Shown here: one piece after another, positions 10,066 through 21,556 of the stretch
How positions within the stretch are numbered: the first letter of the stretch is position 1
Layout: the number at the start of each line of letters is the position of its first letter
Source of the DNA: Wolfiporia cocos
Taxonomy: Eukaryota; Basidiomycota; Agaricomycetes; Polyporales; Phaeolaceae
NCBI GenBank assembly: GCA_029448655.1
Contig: JACCLO010000014.1
Span: 1,612,001 to 1,676,000 of the forward strand
Reading direction: 5' to 3'
Length of the DNA: 64,000 nt
The notes under the pieces: model-generated
Seen by the model: only the letters and a program-made list of their open reading frames with translations
Told to the model about the DNA's origin: nothing
The model's database searches: none
Program-made: the position numbers and the translations under genes

Positions 10066-11769
10066 CTACCCGAAGAAGCAGCCGGGCTCTTGGCAGAGCC
10101 GGCAGCCGCATCCTTCGCCCTTTGTTGTTCGGCCCGCTGAGCGGCAGGCACGAACGTTCCCGCTGCCTTGTCTGCTGCGAGCTTAGGACACTTATTGAAG
10201 TAGTGTCCTGTCTGCTTGCAGTATGTGCAGATGGTGTTGGCAGTGTCGGCGGGGGCTTTGGCAGGCGCTTTTCCCTTGTCCTTTTTCTTCTTTGCAGAAG
10301 TGGAGGATGTCTCCTTCTTTTCAGCAGGGGCCGAGTCCTTCTTCTCGAAAATGGAACCCTTGATCTTGTCTGGATATGACGTTTGGTACATTTACAGAGC
10401 GAAGTCGATGAGGGGCTCGATGTTGGTCGGGGCCTTGAAGAAAGGGGTCTTGCCGAGGACATTCAAGGTGTCCTTGACCTTTTTGGGGAGTGTTTTGGTG
10501 AACTCCCACACCAGGGTCTCGTTGGCGGTTCCGAGAGGCGACCGAGAGTTCGGAACCGTTCGCAGTAGTTGAAGTAATTTGCCTCTGCGAGTTCCTTGCC
10601 CTTGATGCCATAGTGACCGCGAATCTCCTTCTTTGCAATTTCCTTGTCCGTCATTTTACCGTATTGGACCATTACTGATTTGGTAAAGTCCTCCCAGGTA
10701 CCAAGGGGTTCACGGTTCCCTGCCTTTTTGATGAGAGGCGAGAAGAACTTGTAGGCATCCCCTGTTACTCGGAACAGAGCGGTGGTGATGCGGTCGTGGT
10801 CGTCGTAGACCCGGAGAGTGCCAAAATAAAAACCCACTTTTTCCACCCACTCCTGGGCGGTCACCTTGCCAGATGACCCTGAGAACTCGGGCAGAGGGGG
10901 GATCTTGAAATTTTGGGGCAGCACAGATGGTGCTGCCGCCGGGGCGCAGATACAGTTGGTGCAGCCGGGGCTGCGGGTGCCAGTTCGGGAGCTGCAGGTG
11001 CCGGGGGAGTGCGGACGCTTGGGGGGTTAGGGACAGAGGGATTCTTGCGAATCCTCCGGAGTTCCTCTTCCACCTTCTCCATGTGTTCGACGAATGCATC
11101 CTCTAGTTCGTCTACCCGTTCACGATACTTGTTTTGGAGTTCATTTTCCAGATTCGTGAACCTGGTGGAGTACTCTTTTCGAAGTTCTCTGCCGAGGTCC
11201 ACAACGACGTCAAGGCACTCCTTCCGGACCTTGTCCGTAGCTTCCGTGATCATGGCTTCCAGGGTCCGACCGTATGATACCGTGGCATCCATCTTGGTGT
11301 GGATGCGTGCTAGCCGCGCATCAATGATGTGGGCCATGGTCTCGTTTTGGTCGTGACTAATGGCCGCGGCCCGCTGAACGGCGGCATCCAAGATGGCCCC
11401 ATGGATGTCGGGCTGTATCTTGTGTTGGTCGGCCTCAGGCAGATACGTCTTGAGGCCAGTCTCCACATCCTGGGGGGTGCGCTGGACGGGGGCTGTGTAT
11501 TCCATTCGGATGGGTACATATGCCCCCATCGTCTGAGGCCTTCTTACGGGGAAGTGCCCGTGGATTGGTGTTCCAGGCACGCTGCCTAGAGGGTTGGAAG
11601 GGGAGCCCTCGGGGATGAGCTCTTCTTCTTCTTCTTCTTCTCCCTCAGATAGGGCTGCCAGAGGAACCACGCCCGAGGGCCCGGCTTCCCCTTTGGCTGG
11701 CCCTTCCAAGCGCAACCGCATGCGGCGGTGGGGAGTGGGAGGTGGCGTGGTGGACGAGATGGAAGACAT
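10066..11769 (-). pseudogene. gag: Broken Gy-A gag (A2)
   Basis: The N-terminal part (10861-11769, from MSSISSTTPP) keeps the acidic run, the helical region and the RRIRKNPSVPNPP segment. The frame then shifts to the capsid part (10463-10924, EWVEKVGFYFGTLRVY) and again to the capsid end plus zinc knuckle (9966-10391, CTYCKQTGHYFNKC). The last ORF ends inside the adjoining Gy-B LTR scrap. At least two frameshifts make it non-functional as one protein. The zinc knuckle is of the A1 type. Confidence 0.85.
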
Positions 11770-11909
11770 TGTAAAATTTCTATATAGACGAATGTTAATT
11801 TTCCGGTAACTCGTTGTCTTAGATTCTTAAGAAGGATAATTTGAAAGTTGCACTTTTCTTAGATCATACTAGCACTCTATTTCAGAGTTAAGAGACGATA
11901 GTATTGCTA

Positions 11910-12822
11910 CTACACAATCGCTAGTATATCCTCTTCTACCGAAGTAGTCGAGGGCCCTGGAACCTTGTCAGGTTCCGTTACACCGTAGGCAAAGGTGATT
12001 TGTAGCGCTACACATTCTGCTACTATACGAGCCAAGTCCGTACGCCAGTTCGTAAAAGAAATTTGTCCCAGCTTTTTACATGACATCTTCATATTTCTCC
12101 ACATCTTATTGGTGATCCTTCACCATCTCGCTCTTTTCTTCACATTATCTACCAATTCCTCTAATTCCACCACCATCCGATGGAACCACATGTCGGTTTC
12201 TAGATGGAATCCGGGGTAATGGGGAGGGTGATTGGCGAGTGGTGTGAGGCGAGTGAGGGTTCCTTCTAGGAGCGGGATTACGTGATCTGCAGCGAGGAGG
12301 GGTTTCTTTCTTCCGAAGACGAGGGAAGGGTCGAGGATCTTGTGGTTGGCCGGGACTGAAGGTCCGGCCGCCGGGCTGGAGAGGCGGAGGGCCAGAGAAC
12401 GCTGCTTGTCGGGCTTCTTTTGCGGCTTGTTTGGTGGCGATTCGCTTATCGCGGGCGGCTTTGAGCTTGTTGAGTTCGCGGAGTTCGATGAGGTTCTCCA
12501 TGGTGGTAATGGATTGCGCTAGCTTCTCTTCCTCTGTCCAGATACGCTTGGCGAGCGGAACTGGCTTAGGAGGTCGAGGAGCGGGTTTCCCAGCCTCAGC
12601 GATGTGCTTTGGCATGTGGACGGGAATCTCCCAAAGATGGAGCTTCCCGGTGTAGTCTTCCTCTACAGGAAGGGTGTATGTGACGTCCTCTGCCCGAGGG
12701 ATGTCGTCGGTGGCGATGCGGCTGAGAAGAGACCACTTTGCCAGTTTGACGTAAGGGGCAGTGGAGGAGCCACGGGTGCGACGGGTAACGCGGGGCATGA
12801 TCTGAAAGTGCAACTTATCCAT
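11910..12822 (-). pseudogene. Broken Gy-A ORF1 (A2)
   Basis: It starts MDKLHFQIMPRVTRRTRG and follows A1/A3 ORF1 closely for about 140 residues. It shifts frame in the Ala-rich segment and regains the ORF1 C-terminus at 11910-12104, ending SVEEDILAIV as in the intact copies. This third copy shows that ORF1 is an old family component. Confidence 0.8.
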
Positions 12823-13253
12823 GAGAAACTATGTTTCCCAGTGATACGTCCAAGAACGGAATATAAGGGATTATGTAAGGTAGGGTAGTGGACTCCTTGT
12901 CAGGAGCAAAGAAGGTGTACTACGGGGCATAATTACTCTTATGTTGCGCGCAGACCCAGTGCCAAATGGCGCGGATATTCGCATGACCCTAACGGTCAGA
13001 GGCGCCGACTCCTGGGGTAGAGTTGCTGACTGCCAGGCTGGTTCCTGGGTCAGATGATTGGGAATTGGATACGCAATACTGACCCGGAGGATAGGCATTG
13101 GAAAGTGGCTTGGGTTTTACACCCTTTAGCTTGTCCATGCTTCAACAATGAGGGTGCCATCTTAAGCCACATGGGTGTCACATCAAGGCTAAAAAAAACC
13201 ACCGTCGATCAAAGATCGCGAGACACCAGCACTCCAGATCCCGAAAGACTGGG

Positions 13254-13964
13254 TGTTACGGGTCGAATACCTGTTCGTATATTCGAGTCGCGAATATAGA
13301 TCGTTCTTCTGCACGTAGCCACATTGCCGTATGCAAGGCAAATACTTGTTAGATGCCTTCAAGTCCTAAGTGAAGTCCTTAGAAGATCGGTGAATATCCT
13401 AATACATGTTAGAGGATATAATCTGTTCAAGTGCGAGTCTGATAGAATATAAGACTCGCCTAAATCCGAGAAGTCAATGTGCACTTCGAGGACTTAGTCG
13501 TTCGGTTGCTCGAGTGAGAAATACTGAGCGTAGTTTCCTACGTTTGAGAACGAGTATAAGACTTCTTGTTTGTACAACAAGGTCAAGTTGAAGAGCCTCG
13601 ACGGTAAGTACATGAGTTTATATACTACGTTAAGTTTCAGGGGTCGAGCCTGTCCCAGATGTCACCGATACTATCTACGCTATAGTACCAAACATTTGAT
13701 AAGTATGTAGTGATATATCCGAAACGATAGATAGGAATGAAGATGGCGGTTGAATGCCATCTATCAGCTAATAAATGATAAATACGAAACGCGGACAGAG
13801 TTGAATCTGTCAAAGGTGAAACGCACCCTACATGCTAGTACAACTGGGGATGCGCCCAGTAGAGTCACGAGTGGCCAGGGGGTTGGTTGTGCAACAAGTC
13901 CCTGTATTGTATTCGCCCGGTGGTGAGTTCCGTTCGTATCTCAAAAATCAAAATAACCGTAACA
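13254..13964 (-). repeat. Gy-B LTR, left (3') of B1
   Basis: A 711-bp LTR running from TGTTACGGGTCGAATACC to AACCGTAACA. It is the same length as the right LTR of B1. Confidence 0.92.
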
Positions 13965-14018
13965 TCAGCTCCTCCCTAAGCGTTCGTCGTCCCTGACGAA
14001 TTCTCCAAGCCTCCCCCT

Positions 14019-15083
14019 TCAGAGGGCCTCGGCGTCCTGCTCGTTGTAGATGTCTCCATTCCCGCTGAGGGACGGAGTCGTAGGAGTTCGCCATACGAAG
14101 TGTTGGCAGCATTCATTCTGTCGATGACCCGGTTGATTGAGCCCACAAGCTCGGCAAATGTAGTCGGGGCAATCGAGGATCCAGTGACTAGCAGAGCCAC
14201 ACTGTCGGCAAGGTTGTTCGGGCGAAGGCCTCGCTGGTACCCGTAGGGAAGGGATATCGCGGAGGTATTCATTGTGTCGATACCTCCAGTGATGTGCGGC
14301 TCGGTGAAGGTTTCGTATCGCCCATGCGGGTAGGGAGGCGGTGTCTCGTTCATGCTCCCACACACCTCGCTCAAATTCCTCCCGGGTAATGCTCTGCACC
14401 GAAGGAGATTGTCGAACAGGCGGTGTGCTATTCGATCTTCGCTGTTGCGCTGGGGTAGCCCGAGGGCTCATCGGGCGTGCAGATGGTTCACGTCTCCCGT
14501 CGCCTCCCAGACCAGGAATACGCAGCGTCGCGTTTCTAACTCCTGTTCGGCGGGCTCTCTGAGTCCCGGTAGGCAGTGGAAATAATACTCGATCGCGTTC
14601 CATAAAATCAAACGGCCTTGCAACTTGGCATCGTTCGTCGGTGGTGAAAAAGCGGGCGGGTCGTGGCACGTATTCGGGTCGGTTGGGAGTAGTGTGCTCG
14701 CGATCCTTGAAGTCGTTGAGTGCGTGTCGTAGCTGGGCCGTCGTGGTGGCGGCCAATCGGTCGATAAGTCTGTCGGTGAGTAGCTCGAGTCCCTCCCTCT
14801 GTGCCCGGATCTTCCCCTCCATTCGGACGAGGTCCTTGGTGATGTTCTGGTACGAGCTGTAGATGTGGGTGAGGTCCTGTGTGATGTCGAAGAGGGCCGT
14901 CCAGCCATCGGCTCGGCCAGCAAAAGGTCCCTCGGCCCTGTACCAAAGCAGGGCGTGTCTGATCTGTAGGTGTTGGGAGGAGCGCCTCCTTGGCGGCGTA
15001 CCTCTCGGTCGTCCCTCTCTGCGACCTGTGTCGCTGTGGGGAGTTGTGGCGCGGCGGGGGAGTTGGTGGCGAGTCGTCGACAT
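14019..15083 (-). CDS. Gy-B ORF3, zinc-knuckle protein downstream of and overlapping pol (B1 copy)
   Basis: This is 354 codons from the ATG of MSTTRHQLPRR (15081-15083); the open frame extends 56 codons further upstream. The N-terminal half looks helical (about residues 40-130). The C-terminus has two zinc knuckles, C-X2-C-X4-H-X4-C (CRQCGSASHWILDC) and C-X2-C-X6-H-X4-C (CRACGLNQPGHRQNEC), as in nucleic-acid-binding NC proteins. It overlaps the tail of the pol frame on the same strand. It remains fully open here although pol in B1 has several stops, and its last 98 residues differ from B3 at only three positions. I infer an accessory RNA-binding protein; no known family is recognised. Confidence 0.72.
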   Translation of the reverse strand: MSTTRHQLPRRATTPHSDTGRREGRPRGTPPRRRSSQHLQIRHALLWYRAEGPFAGRADGWTALFDITQDLTHIYSSYQNITKDLVRMEGKIRAQREGLELLTDRLIDRLAATTTAQLRHALNDFKDREHTTPNRPEYVPRPARFFTTDERCQVARPFDFMERDRVLFPLPTGTQRARRTGVRNATLRIPGLGGDGRREPSARPMSPRATPAQQRRSNSTPPVRQSPSVQSITREEFERGVWEHERDTASLPAWAIRNLHRAAHHWRYRHNEYLRDIPSLRVPARPSPEQPCRQCGSASHWILDCPDYICRACGLNQPGHRQNECCQHFVWRTPTTPSLSGNGDIYNEQDAEAL

Positions 15084-15610
15084 ATTATTACTGTCTTGTT
15101 TTCGAGTGTCGGGGTTGTCCTGACTTGCGTCTTGTGGTAGTCTTTTATCAGCTCTCTCGAGTGTTCTAAATTTCCCTCGTCTTCCCATGAGTTGTCGGCC
15201 GTGGCATAGCCCTTCCACTTGACGAAGTATTGATGTTTCTTTCCTCTCCATCTATCAGCAACGATGGCTTCGACTTCGTATTCTTCTTGTCCCTTGATGA
15301 TATCAGGTGGCGGCCGCAAATAATTTGGTCCGTGCACCCTTGTTTCCTTAAATGGTTTTAGTAGGGCGGCGTGGAATACGGGGTGAATCTTCCAGCTTGT
15401 TGGTAACTGTAACCGGTATGTCGTGGGTCCCATCTTTGCAGCGATGGTGAAGGGTCCTTCCCTTCTTGGTGCTAGTTTGTTTGATTCGTAAGGTATCGTC
15501 AGGTTCTTCGCATCGAGCCAGACCTTGTCCCCTTTCTCAAGCCGGGGTAATTCTCGGAGGAAACGACCTGCCATCCTTTTCTGAGCTAATTCGTGCGCGA
15601 TGAATGCCAT
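14468..15610 (-). pseudogene. pol: Gy-B pol, integrase C-terminus and chromodomain (B1)
   Basis: This continues the 15614-18049 frame after a TGA at 15614-15616, where B3 has CAA. It encodes the integrase C-terminal region (KVWLDAKNLTIPYESNK) and a chromodomain (EEYEVEAIVADRWRGKKHQY..WKGY..SWED), then runs into the region overlapped by ORF3 and meets another stop at 14468. It is not translatable as part of a whole Pol. Confidence 0.85.
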
Positions 15611-15613
15611 CTT

Positions 15614-18049
15614 TCACGCCTCTTTGATCTTTTTGATCCTGTCAACTGCTGCCGGGACGTTCCCTACTCTGTCGTAGTCTGGGAATCCTCTCGGGATATA
15701 TCCTAGGATGATTTCAAGTGGCGCAGGTCGGTTTTCGGTTCGTCTGGTGTTATGGGCAAATTCGACGTCAGGTAGTCGTTGTACCCATTGGAAAGGGTCG
15801 TTCATGCAATAGATACGAAGGTATACTTCGATCTGTTGGTTCATCCTTTCTGTTTGCCCGTCTGTCTGTGGGTGGTATGCCGTACTCATTGCTGATTCTG
15901 TCCCCTGTAGCCGGCATAACTCTTTGAAGAGTTTTGACGTGAACTGTGGTCCCCTATCCGAGATGATTTTTCGGGGGATACCGTATTGCGAGTAGATTTT
16001 TCGGTGGAATATTTCTGCCGCTCCTTCACTTGTAATCGTTTTGTCGCATGGGGTGAGAGAGATTGCCTTGGATAGGCCATGGTCGACGATCACCATCATG
16101 GAATCATATTTTCCAACTCTTGGCAGATCGGTGACAAAGTCGACCGAGCACTGTGAGAACGGGAGGGCACTTTCTCGCGTCGGTATCAGTTGTAGCGGGG
16201 GTTTTATCAGATTCCGTTCAGGTTTCATCTGTTGACAGATTGCACAGCCTGGGACATACTCCGCTATCATTGTTCTCATGTCAGGCCACCAAAAGTGAGT
16301 TGTGACCTGTACTGCCGTTCCCCAAATTCCAGGGTGTCCGGCCGGGATCGAATCGTGATATTTCGAGATGACGTCTCGTCGAAGATCCTCATCCTTTGGC
16401 ACGTACATCCTGACCTTGTAGAGCAGTATTCCATCCGTTTGCTGCCAATCATCTGCGGCGGTCTTCGCGGGGAATTCGCCTGTGCCGTCTAGGGCGCGGA
16501 TCGCCTGTTCCGCACATTCATCTCGATCACTGGCGCTTTTGATTCGATCTATGATCGGGATCCGGATCACGTGGACTACGAGCTCGTCTGGAATCATGGT
16601 TATTCCCTCGTTGTCTTCATCACTTTCGTCGAGGTGGTACAACCTGGAAAGTGTGTCGGCCATGACCAGTTTTCTTCCGGGGACGTGCTGCAGCTTCAGG
16701 TCGAATTGCGAAAGGAATAGATGCCATCTCGCTTGTCGCTGGTTTAGGCGCTGTGGGCTTCTCCAGTACGTCATGTTCTGGTGATCACTTCGGATCAAGA
16801 TCCGATGCGGTGCTCCTTCTAACAGGTGCCGCCATTCTTCTAATGCTCGGACTATTCCGAGTAGTTCGCGATCATAGATTTCGTAGTTTCGTTCTGCTGA
16901 TGTCAGGGATTGTGAGAGATATCCCACGGGCTGTTCGCGCCCCGTTTCATCTGTTTGTTTTAGCGCTGCTCCTGTGGCGAACTGAGATGCGTCTGTTTCA
17001 AGAATGAATGGTTTCTCCTTGTCCGGTGTTCCTAGTGCGGGCGCCGTCGTGAACGCTTGTTTCATGAAGTCGAACGCTTTCTGTTCTTTATCCGTCCACT
17101 GGAACCCCGTCCCTGTGACTGTTTTTGTGAGGTCTACTAAGGGTCGGGTGTGCGTTGAGTAATGATCGATGAATTTCCGATAGAAATTCGCAAATCCTAG
17201 AAAGGATCTGACTTCTTTGAGATTTCGGGGGGTCGGCCACTCTTTAATTCCGTTGAGTTTCGCTGGGTCCATCTGAATGTTCCCCGGGGTTATGACTAGC
17301 CCAAGGAATTCAACCTTGTCGACACCGAAGGCGCGTTTTACAAAGAGGTGGTTGTCCGCCAACCTCTGGAGAATTCGCCGTTCTCGCTCTTTGTGTGCTT
17401 TCTCGTCTTCTGAGAAAATGAGGATGTCGTCCATGTAGACAAGCACCCATCCTTCGAGGATCTCTTCTTTCAGTATTTCATTCATCATTGCTTGAAAGGT
17501 TCCTGGCGCGTTGCATAGTCCGAAAAACATGACCGTGGGTTCGTATAACCCTCGGTTTGTTTTGAAGGCTGCCTTCCATTGGTCTCCTTTTTTTATCCGG
17601 ACGTTGTTGTATCCTGCCCTAAGGTCCATCTTCGTAAAGATCTTCGCTCCTTTCAGCTTTTCTAGGAGCTCCGAGATAAGTGTTAAGGGATAGACGTTTT
17701 TTACTGTTCCTTCGTTCAGGTATCGATAATCCTGGCATGGTCGTAGGCCGCCGTCTTTCTCCGGGACGAAGAAGAAAGGTGATGCCATTGGGGATTTTGA
17801 AGGGACTATGGATCCCTTGGCCAGGTTTTCTTTTAGGAATTTGTCCATCGCCTGTTGTTCTTTTGGTGACAGTGCATAGACTTTGCAGTCTCTTGGTACG
17901 AAGTCGGGCTTTAGTTCGATCGCGTGATCCCATGATCTCGAAGGGGGAAACGCTGTTGCAGCTTCCTTGCTAAACACCTTAGCGAAATCCAGCAGGTGTT
18001 CCGGGACCATCTCTTCGATCGTCCTTTCTGGTTCGGGGGTTTTCTGCAC
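15614..18049 (-). pseudogene. pol: Gy-B pol, RT-RNase H-integrase part (B1)
   Basis: An 811-codon open stretch with reverse transcriptase (YMDDILIFSEDE), RNase H (ILETDASQFATGAALKQTDE), integrase HHCC finger (H..H, CAICQQMKP) and the D,D-35-E core (CSVDFVTD; ISDRGPQFTSK; QTDGQTERMN). Relative to B3 it lacks a few residues after the YMDD region (near LFVKRAFGV) and about 25 codons between dUTPase and RT. It ends at the TGA at 15614. The integrase finger that is frameshifted in B3 is in frame here. Confidence 0.88.
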
Positions 18050-18095
18050 GATTTTAGGAGTCTCTTTCGCGAAGCGTCGAATTGCTTCATATTCG

Positions 18096-18923
18096 TCAGG
18101 AGTGTATAGTCGTTGACTCGTTTCTTCTGGTTGGTCTGTGGATCCCCTTTTCTCCCCTTTCGGTTTCGTCTAGATCTTCAACCTTTACAATGTCGGGGGT
18201 CAGATGTCGTTCGAATATTATCTGGGCTATTTGCATGCCCGGGATAATTCTGTGTGCTTTGTCCGAATAATTGAAGATGATGGCTCCTACATCTCCTCGG
18301 TAGTCTGAGTCTATGATTCTGGCTTGCACTACCAGCCCATGTCTGAGGGTGTTGCCTGATCGTCCGGCCAACCTTCTGTATGATCCTTTTGGGATCTTCA
18401 TTTTTACTCCTGTAGAGACTAATTTCCATCCCCATGCAGGGATCTCGGTTTCTTCTGTGGCATAGAGGTCGTAACCTGCCGCTTCTTGAGTTCCTCGAGC
18501 TGGAATTCTTCCTTCTGGGGCGATTACCATCTCCACCGTATCCATTCGGATTGTGGTTTCTGGTTTTCGTTCTTCTGCCCCTAGTACTGATTGTACGTCA
18601 ACCGTCTGGTCTTTCCAGTCAATCATGGGATTTTCGTCTTTCAGCCATCCATATCCTAGGATCATATTTACCGTTCCGATAGATCCTACCAGGAATCGGA
18701 CTTTTCGTGTTTTCTGGGTTTTTGGGTATCGTAGGAGTATGGTGGCTTCTCGATCTATTTGTCCGTCTTTGTTTTCTGTTCCGTCAACGTTCTTGACGAT
18801 GATTGGGTTCTTCAGGGGCTGCGTGGGCACCTTGTATTTTTCTACCACTCTGCTGTGGATTAGGTTTGACATTGCTCCTGAGTCAATTAATGCATTGCAC
18901 TTCACGGGTTTTGCCAGCGTCAA
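18096..18923 (-). pseudogene. pol: Gy-B protease and dUTPase part of pol (B1), frameshifted
   Basis: Aspartic protease (LIDSGAMSNL, residues 12-21) is followed by a dUTPase domain from about residue 127: AAGYDLYATE (motif 1), a motif-2 region reading YRRLAGRSGNT, a motif-3 region ARIIDSDYRGDV and motif-4 region QIAQIIFE. Two glycines that B3 keeps (YGRLAGRS, AGIIDSDYRG) are Arg here. A 4-bp deletion near 18145 removes motif 5 by frameshift. The dUTPase of this copy is almost certainly dead. Confidence 0.85.
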
Positions 18924-19012
18924 GATTACCGGGATGAAGAGGGATCGATTCTTCTCGAACGAGGTAATTACATGTGCTGCTTTCTCGGAGGGTAAGACCG
19001 TGGGCTTCTCTC

Positions 19013-21522
19013 CTAGGCAAAATCCTGTTCTTCGATAAGTTGTGCTAGGAGTTCAGGGTTCTTGGCTTTCAGGGCCCTAATCGCTGTGACCGCTCTGTTG
19101 GCAGTGATATACTCCGTCTCTTCCTCAGAGATTTCTTCGATGCGAGCTTCTTGCTCGGTTTCTTCTTCTTCAGTCTTTCGAGTAGTCCGCCTGGGGCGGG
19201 CTGATTTTCTTGGTTTCTTCGGGCAGTCTCGCGACATATGCCCTGGTTGATGGCAGGTGAAACACTTGCCCTTCTTGATATGATCATCCCTCTCCTGGGT
19301 GGTCATTCGATCTATGTCCATGGCATTCGGATCTTTCGATGCTGTCGTTTGCGGTGCACTAGTGTGTCCGTTATTCTGGTTCGAGGCTTGCCAAGCCTTT
19401 TTCTTGACAAACGGTTTATCCCGTTTCAAGAATATCTTGTACGTATTCTCGTAGTACGAGGCAGCGGATTGCCATTCATCGATAGTTGCTGGTAGCGGCC
19501 GAACACCGATGATGTATCGGGTCGTGTGTTCTGGTAACCCTTTTTCGAAGAGGGTTATAAGTAGCGCGTTTCCGTCCGCGCTATATCGATCGTACTGGGC
19601 CTTCCCGGCCAAGTTGTTAAACTCGGTGATATAATCATCGATGTCTTTTCGGTCTTGGGCTACTTTCTTCTGCGCCTTCTGTACTTCTTCGATGGCTCCG
19701 AAGGCTTTCTGGAAGTCTGCATCAAACTGTGCGAAACTAGGCGGGAAGAATCGTTTCATCTGAGGGTTTGTATAAACCCGGTGGTAGTTCTGTTTCCATT
19801 GGCCTGTCTTCCCCTTGTTTGAAATATAAGAGAGGATAAAGATCACTCTCTGAACGTCGTTTTGAAATGACATTTCGTACATCGTAAACCAGGAATTGCA
19901 TTGGTTTATGAAGTTCTGCATGTCAGATCTTTCCCCATCGAATACGTCTGGGGGATTGATCTTTATCATTGGGGGTCGGTAATATGGGTTTGGCGCCAGA
20001 GGTTGAGGCTGCGGTGCATTCGGTGGTGGGGGCCCTCCTGGGGGTCCTCCTCCTCCCGGGTATCCTCCACTCGGGTTTCCTGGGTTTCCTCCGGGGTTCC
20101 CTGGGTGTCCTCCAGGGTTTCCTCCTCCAGGGTTTGTGGGGGTTCCTCCTCCGAGTCCGAAGTTTCCTCCCAGTCCTCCTCCGCCTGTATCTGCGGAGGT
20201 TCGTCCAAATAGGCCTGAAGGCCATGTTCCTGGGTTTGTCGTTCCCATTCCTCCGCTTGGGCTAGTCCAAGATGGATTTCCTCCGCTACCCATTCCGGGT
20301 GCGTTCTGTGGGGGGGTTCCAAAGAGGTCTGTTCCTCCAGCCATAGACCCAATCCCACTCTGCGCAAAAGCAGATACAAATCCTGGAGGGTCCTGTCCTC
20401 CGGTCTGGCTGTTATCTGTTCCTGTAAAGTTTCCAGGATTTCTCCCATCATCTCCGATGCACTCAGTTCCTGCCATTCCTGTGGCGTGACACAGACTAGA
20501 CTGTGGGACTCACACTATAACCTTGTAAGCGACTTGAAGAGGTTGCTAGAGGTTGGTGAGGAGACTAGTGGGCGCAAGCAGAGATGTTATGTAACTGTGC
20601 GAATGCAGAGAACAAATCTAAGGCTTATCCGCAGTGATAGCCCTACTTATATACATGCTTTGTTTGGTTACCGGTAAGGGAGCCAAACATGAAGGTGGTC
20701 TGTGCGTAGACATAACTAATACAGTTAAGTCGTAAACTACAGTAGACCATGTGCGCCGGTAATGGCCGCACCAGTAAGAGCGTTTGTTTGGACCGTAGGT
20801 CCATGTTGTGGAAGTGGCTGTAGCTTCGTTAGTAAGCCATGCATGTGATTATTATATTCCGGTATCGGGATATGAGTAATCGTAAGGTCATTGGCATGTG
20901 ATAACAAGCGGGCCGCTTATCCAATTGTACTGACATAGCCCGGTATCGGGATATGAGTAAGGCGCGTGAAATCGGAGGTTAGTCCGCTGAGTCATTGACG
21001 CGTACAAGCGTGTTGTGTACGTGTTGTTATGGCAAGTGGACGTATACCACGTTGTGTACGTGTTGTTTGGTTGTGTGTACGTGTAGACGGGCGCTTAGCA
21101 GCGTAAATGTCTACAAGGTTGTAGAAATACCAGATAAATAGGTAAAAATACGGGAAAAATAGTGGCATGTCCCAAATCTGTGACATGGCGCTCAAAGGCT
21201 GATTCGTATTTTCATCGGCATCAGAGGTTCTGTTGATGATTTTGGTCAACGTTGCGGTTGACATCGGAGGGATTTCCCCGAATCGTTCGAACGCTTCACG
21301 CATTATTTCCCAAACGGTCGTTCCTGCGGAGGAGTATACTTGTACCCACTTTGATGCCCTATCTTCTCTGGGGATGACAACAATTCCTCCGCAGTTACGG
21401 AAGGCTCCAATGGTGTCAGTCCACTCGTATCGGTTGAGTCTGTAGACTCCCTGAATGTCCTCGGGCAAGAGTTCAATCAGTCGTGCTGGGAATTCTGGTC
21501 CAAATATCATATGCCCTTGCAC
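19013..21522 (-). pseudogene. gag: Gy-B gag split by a solo Gy-A LTR (B1)
   Basis: The N-terminal part (about 21191-21522, from MQGHMIFGPEFPARLIELLP) is separated from the rest (19013-20476) by a 699-bp Gy-A LTR at 20487-21185. The remainder has a Gly/Pro-rich stretch, the capsid domain (GERSDMQNFINQCNSWFTMY) and a zinc knuckle (CFTCHQPGHMSRDC). Apart from the insertion the two parts are collinear with the 592-aa Gag of B3. pol starts about 90 nt after the gag stop in the -1 frame. Confidence 0.88.
20487..21185 (-). repeat. Solo Gy-A LTR inserted in B1 gag
   Basis: A 699-bp LTR (TGACACAGAC...CTGTGACA) flanked by a perfect 5-bp target duplication TGGCG (20482-20486 and 21186-21190). It is of the A1 subtype. 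It was left by recombination between the two LTRs of a Gy-A element that had inserted into B1. Confidence 0.95.
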
Positions 21523-21556
21523 CGTATTAGGTGAGGGTGTGATAAGCTCGACCTTC

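Larger units (their letters stand above)
10066..13253 (-). mobile_element. Gy-A fragment (A2): decayed gag, ORF1 and part of leader
   Basis: A minus-strand Gy-A remnant with gag (10066-11769), ORF1 (11910-12822) and part of the leader (12823 to about 13160). pol, the zinc-knuckle tail and both LTRs are absent. It is flanked on both sides by Gy-B LTR sequence. It comes from a more divergent Gy-A lineage: its Gag N-terminus is clearly alignable to A1 but differs at many residues. Confidence 0.85.

Noticed and set aside
19901..20489. Several ORFs on both strands in the Gly-rich gag region
   Set aside because: Gly/Pro repeats give open frames in all directions; only the gag frame matches B3 and carries the capsid domain.
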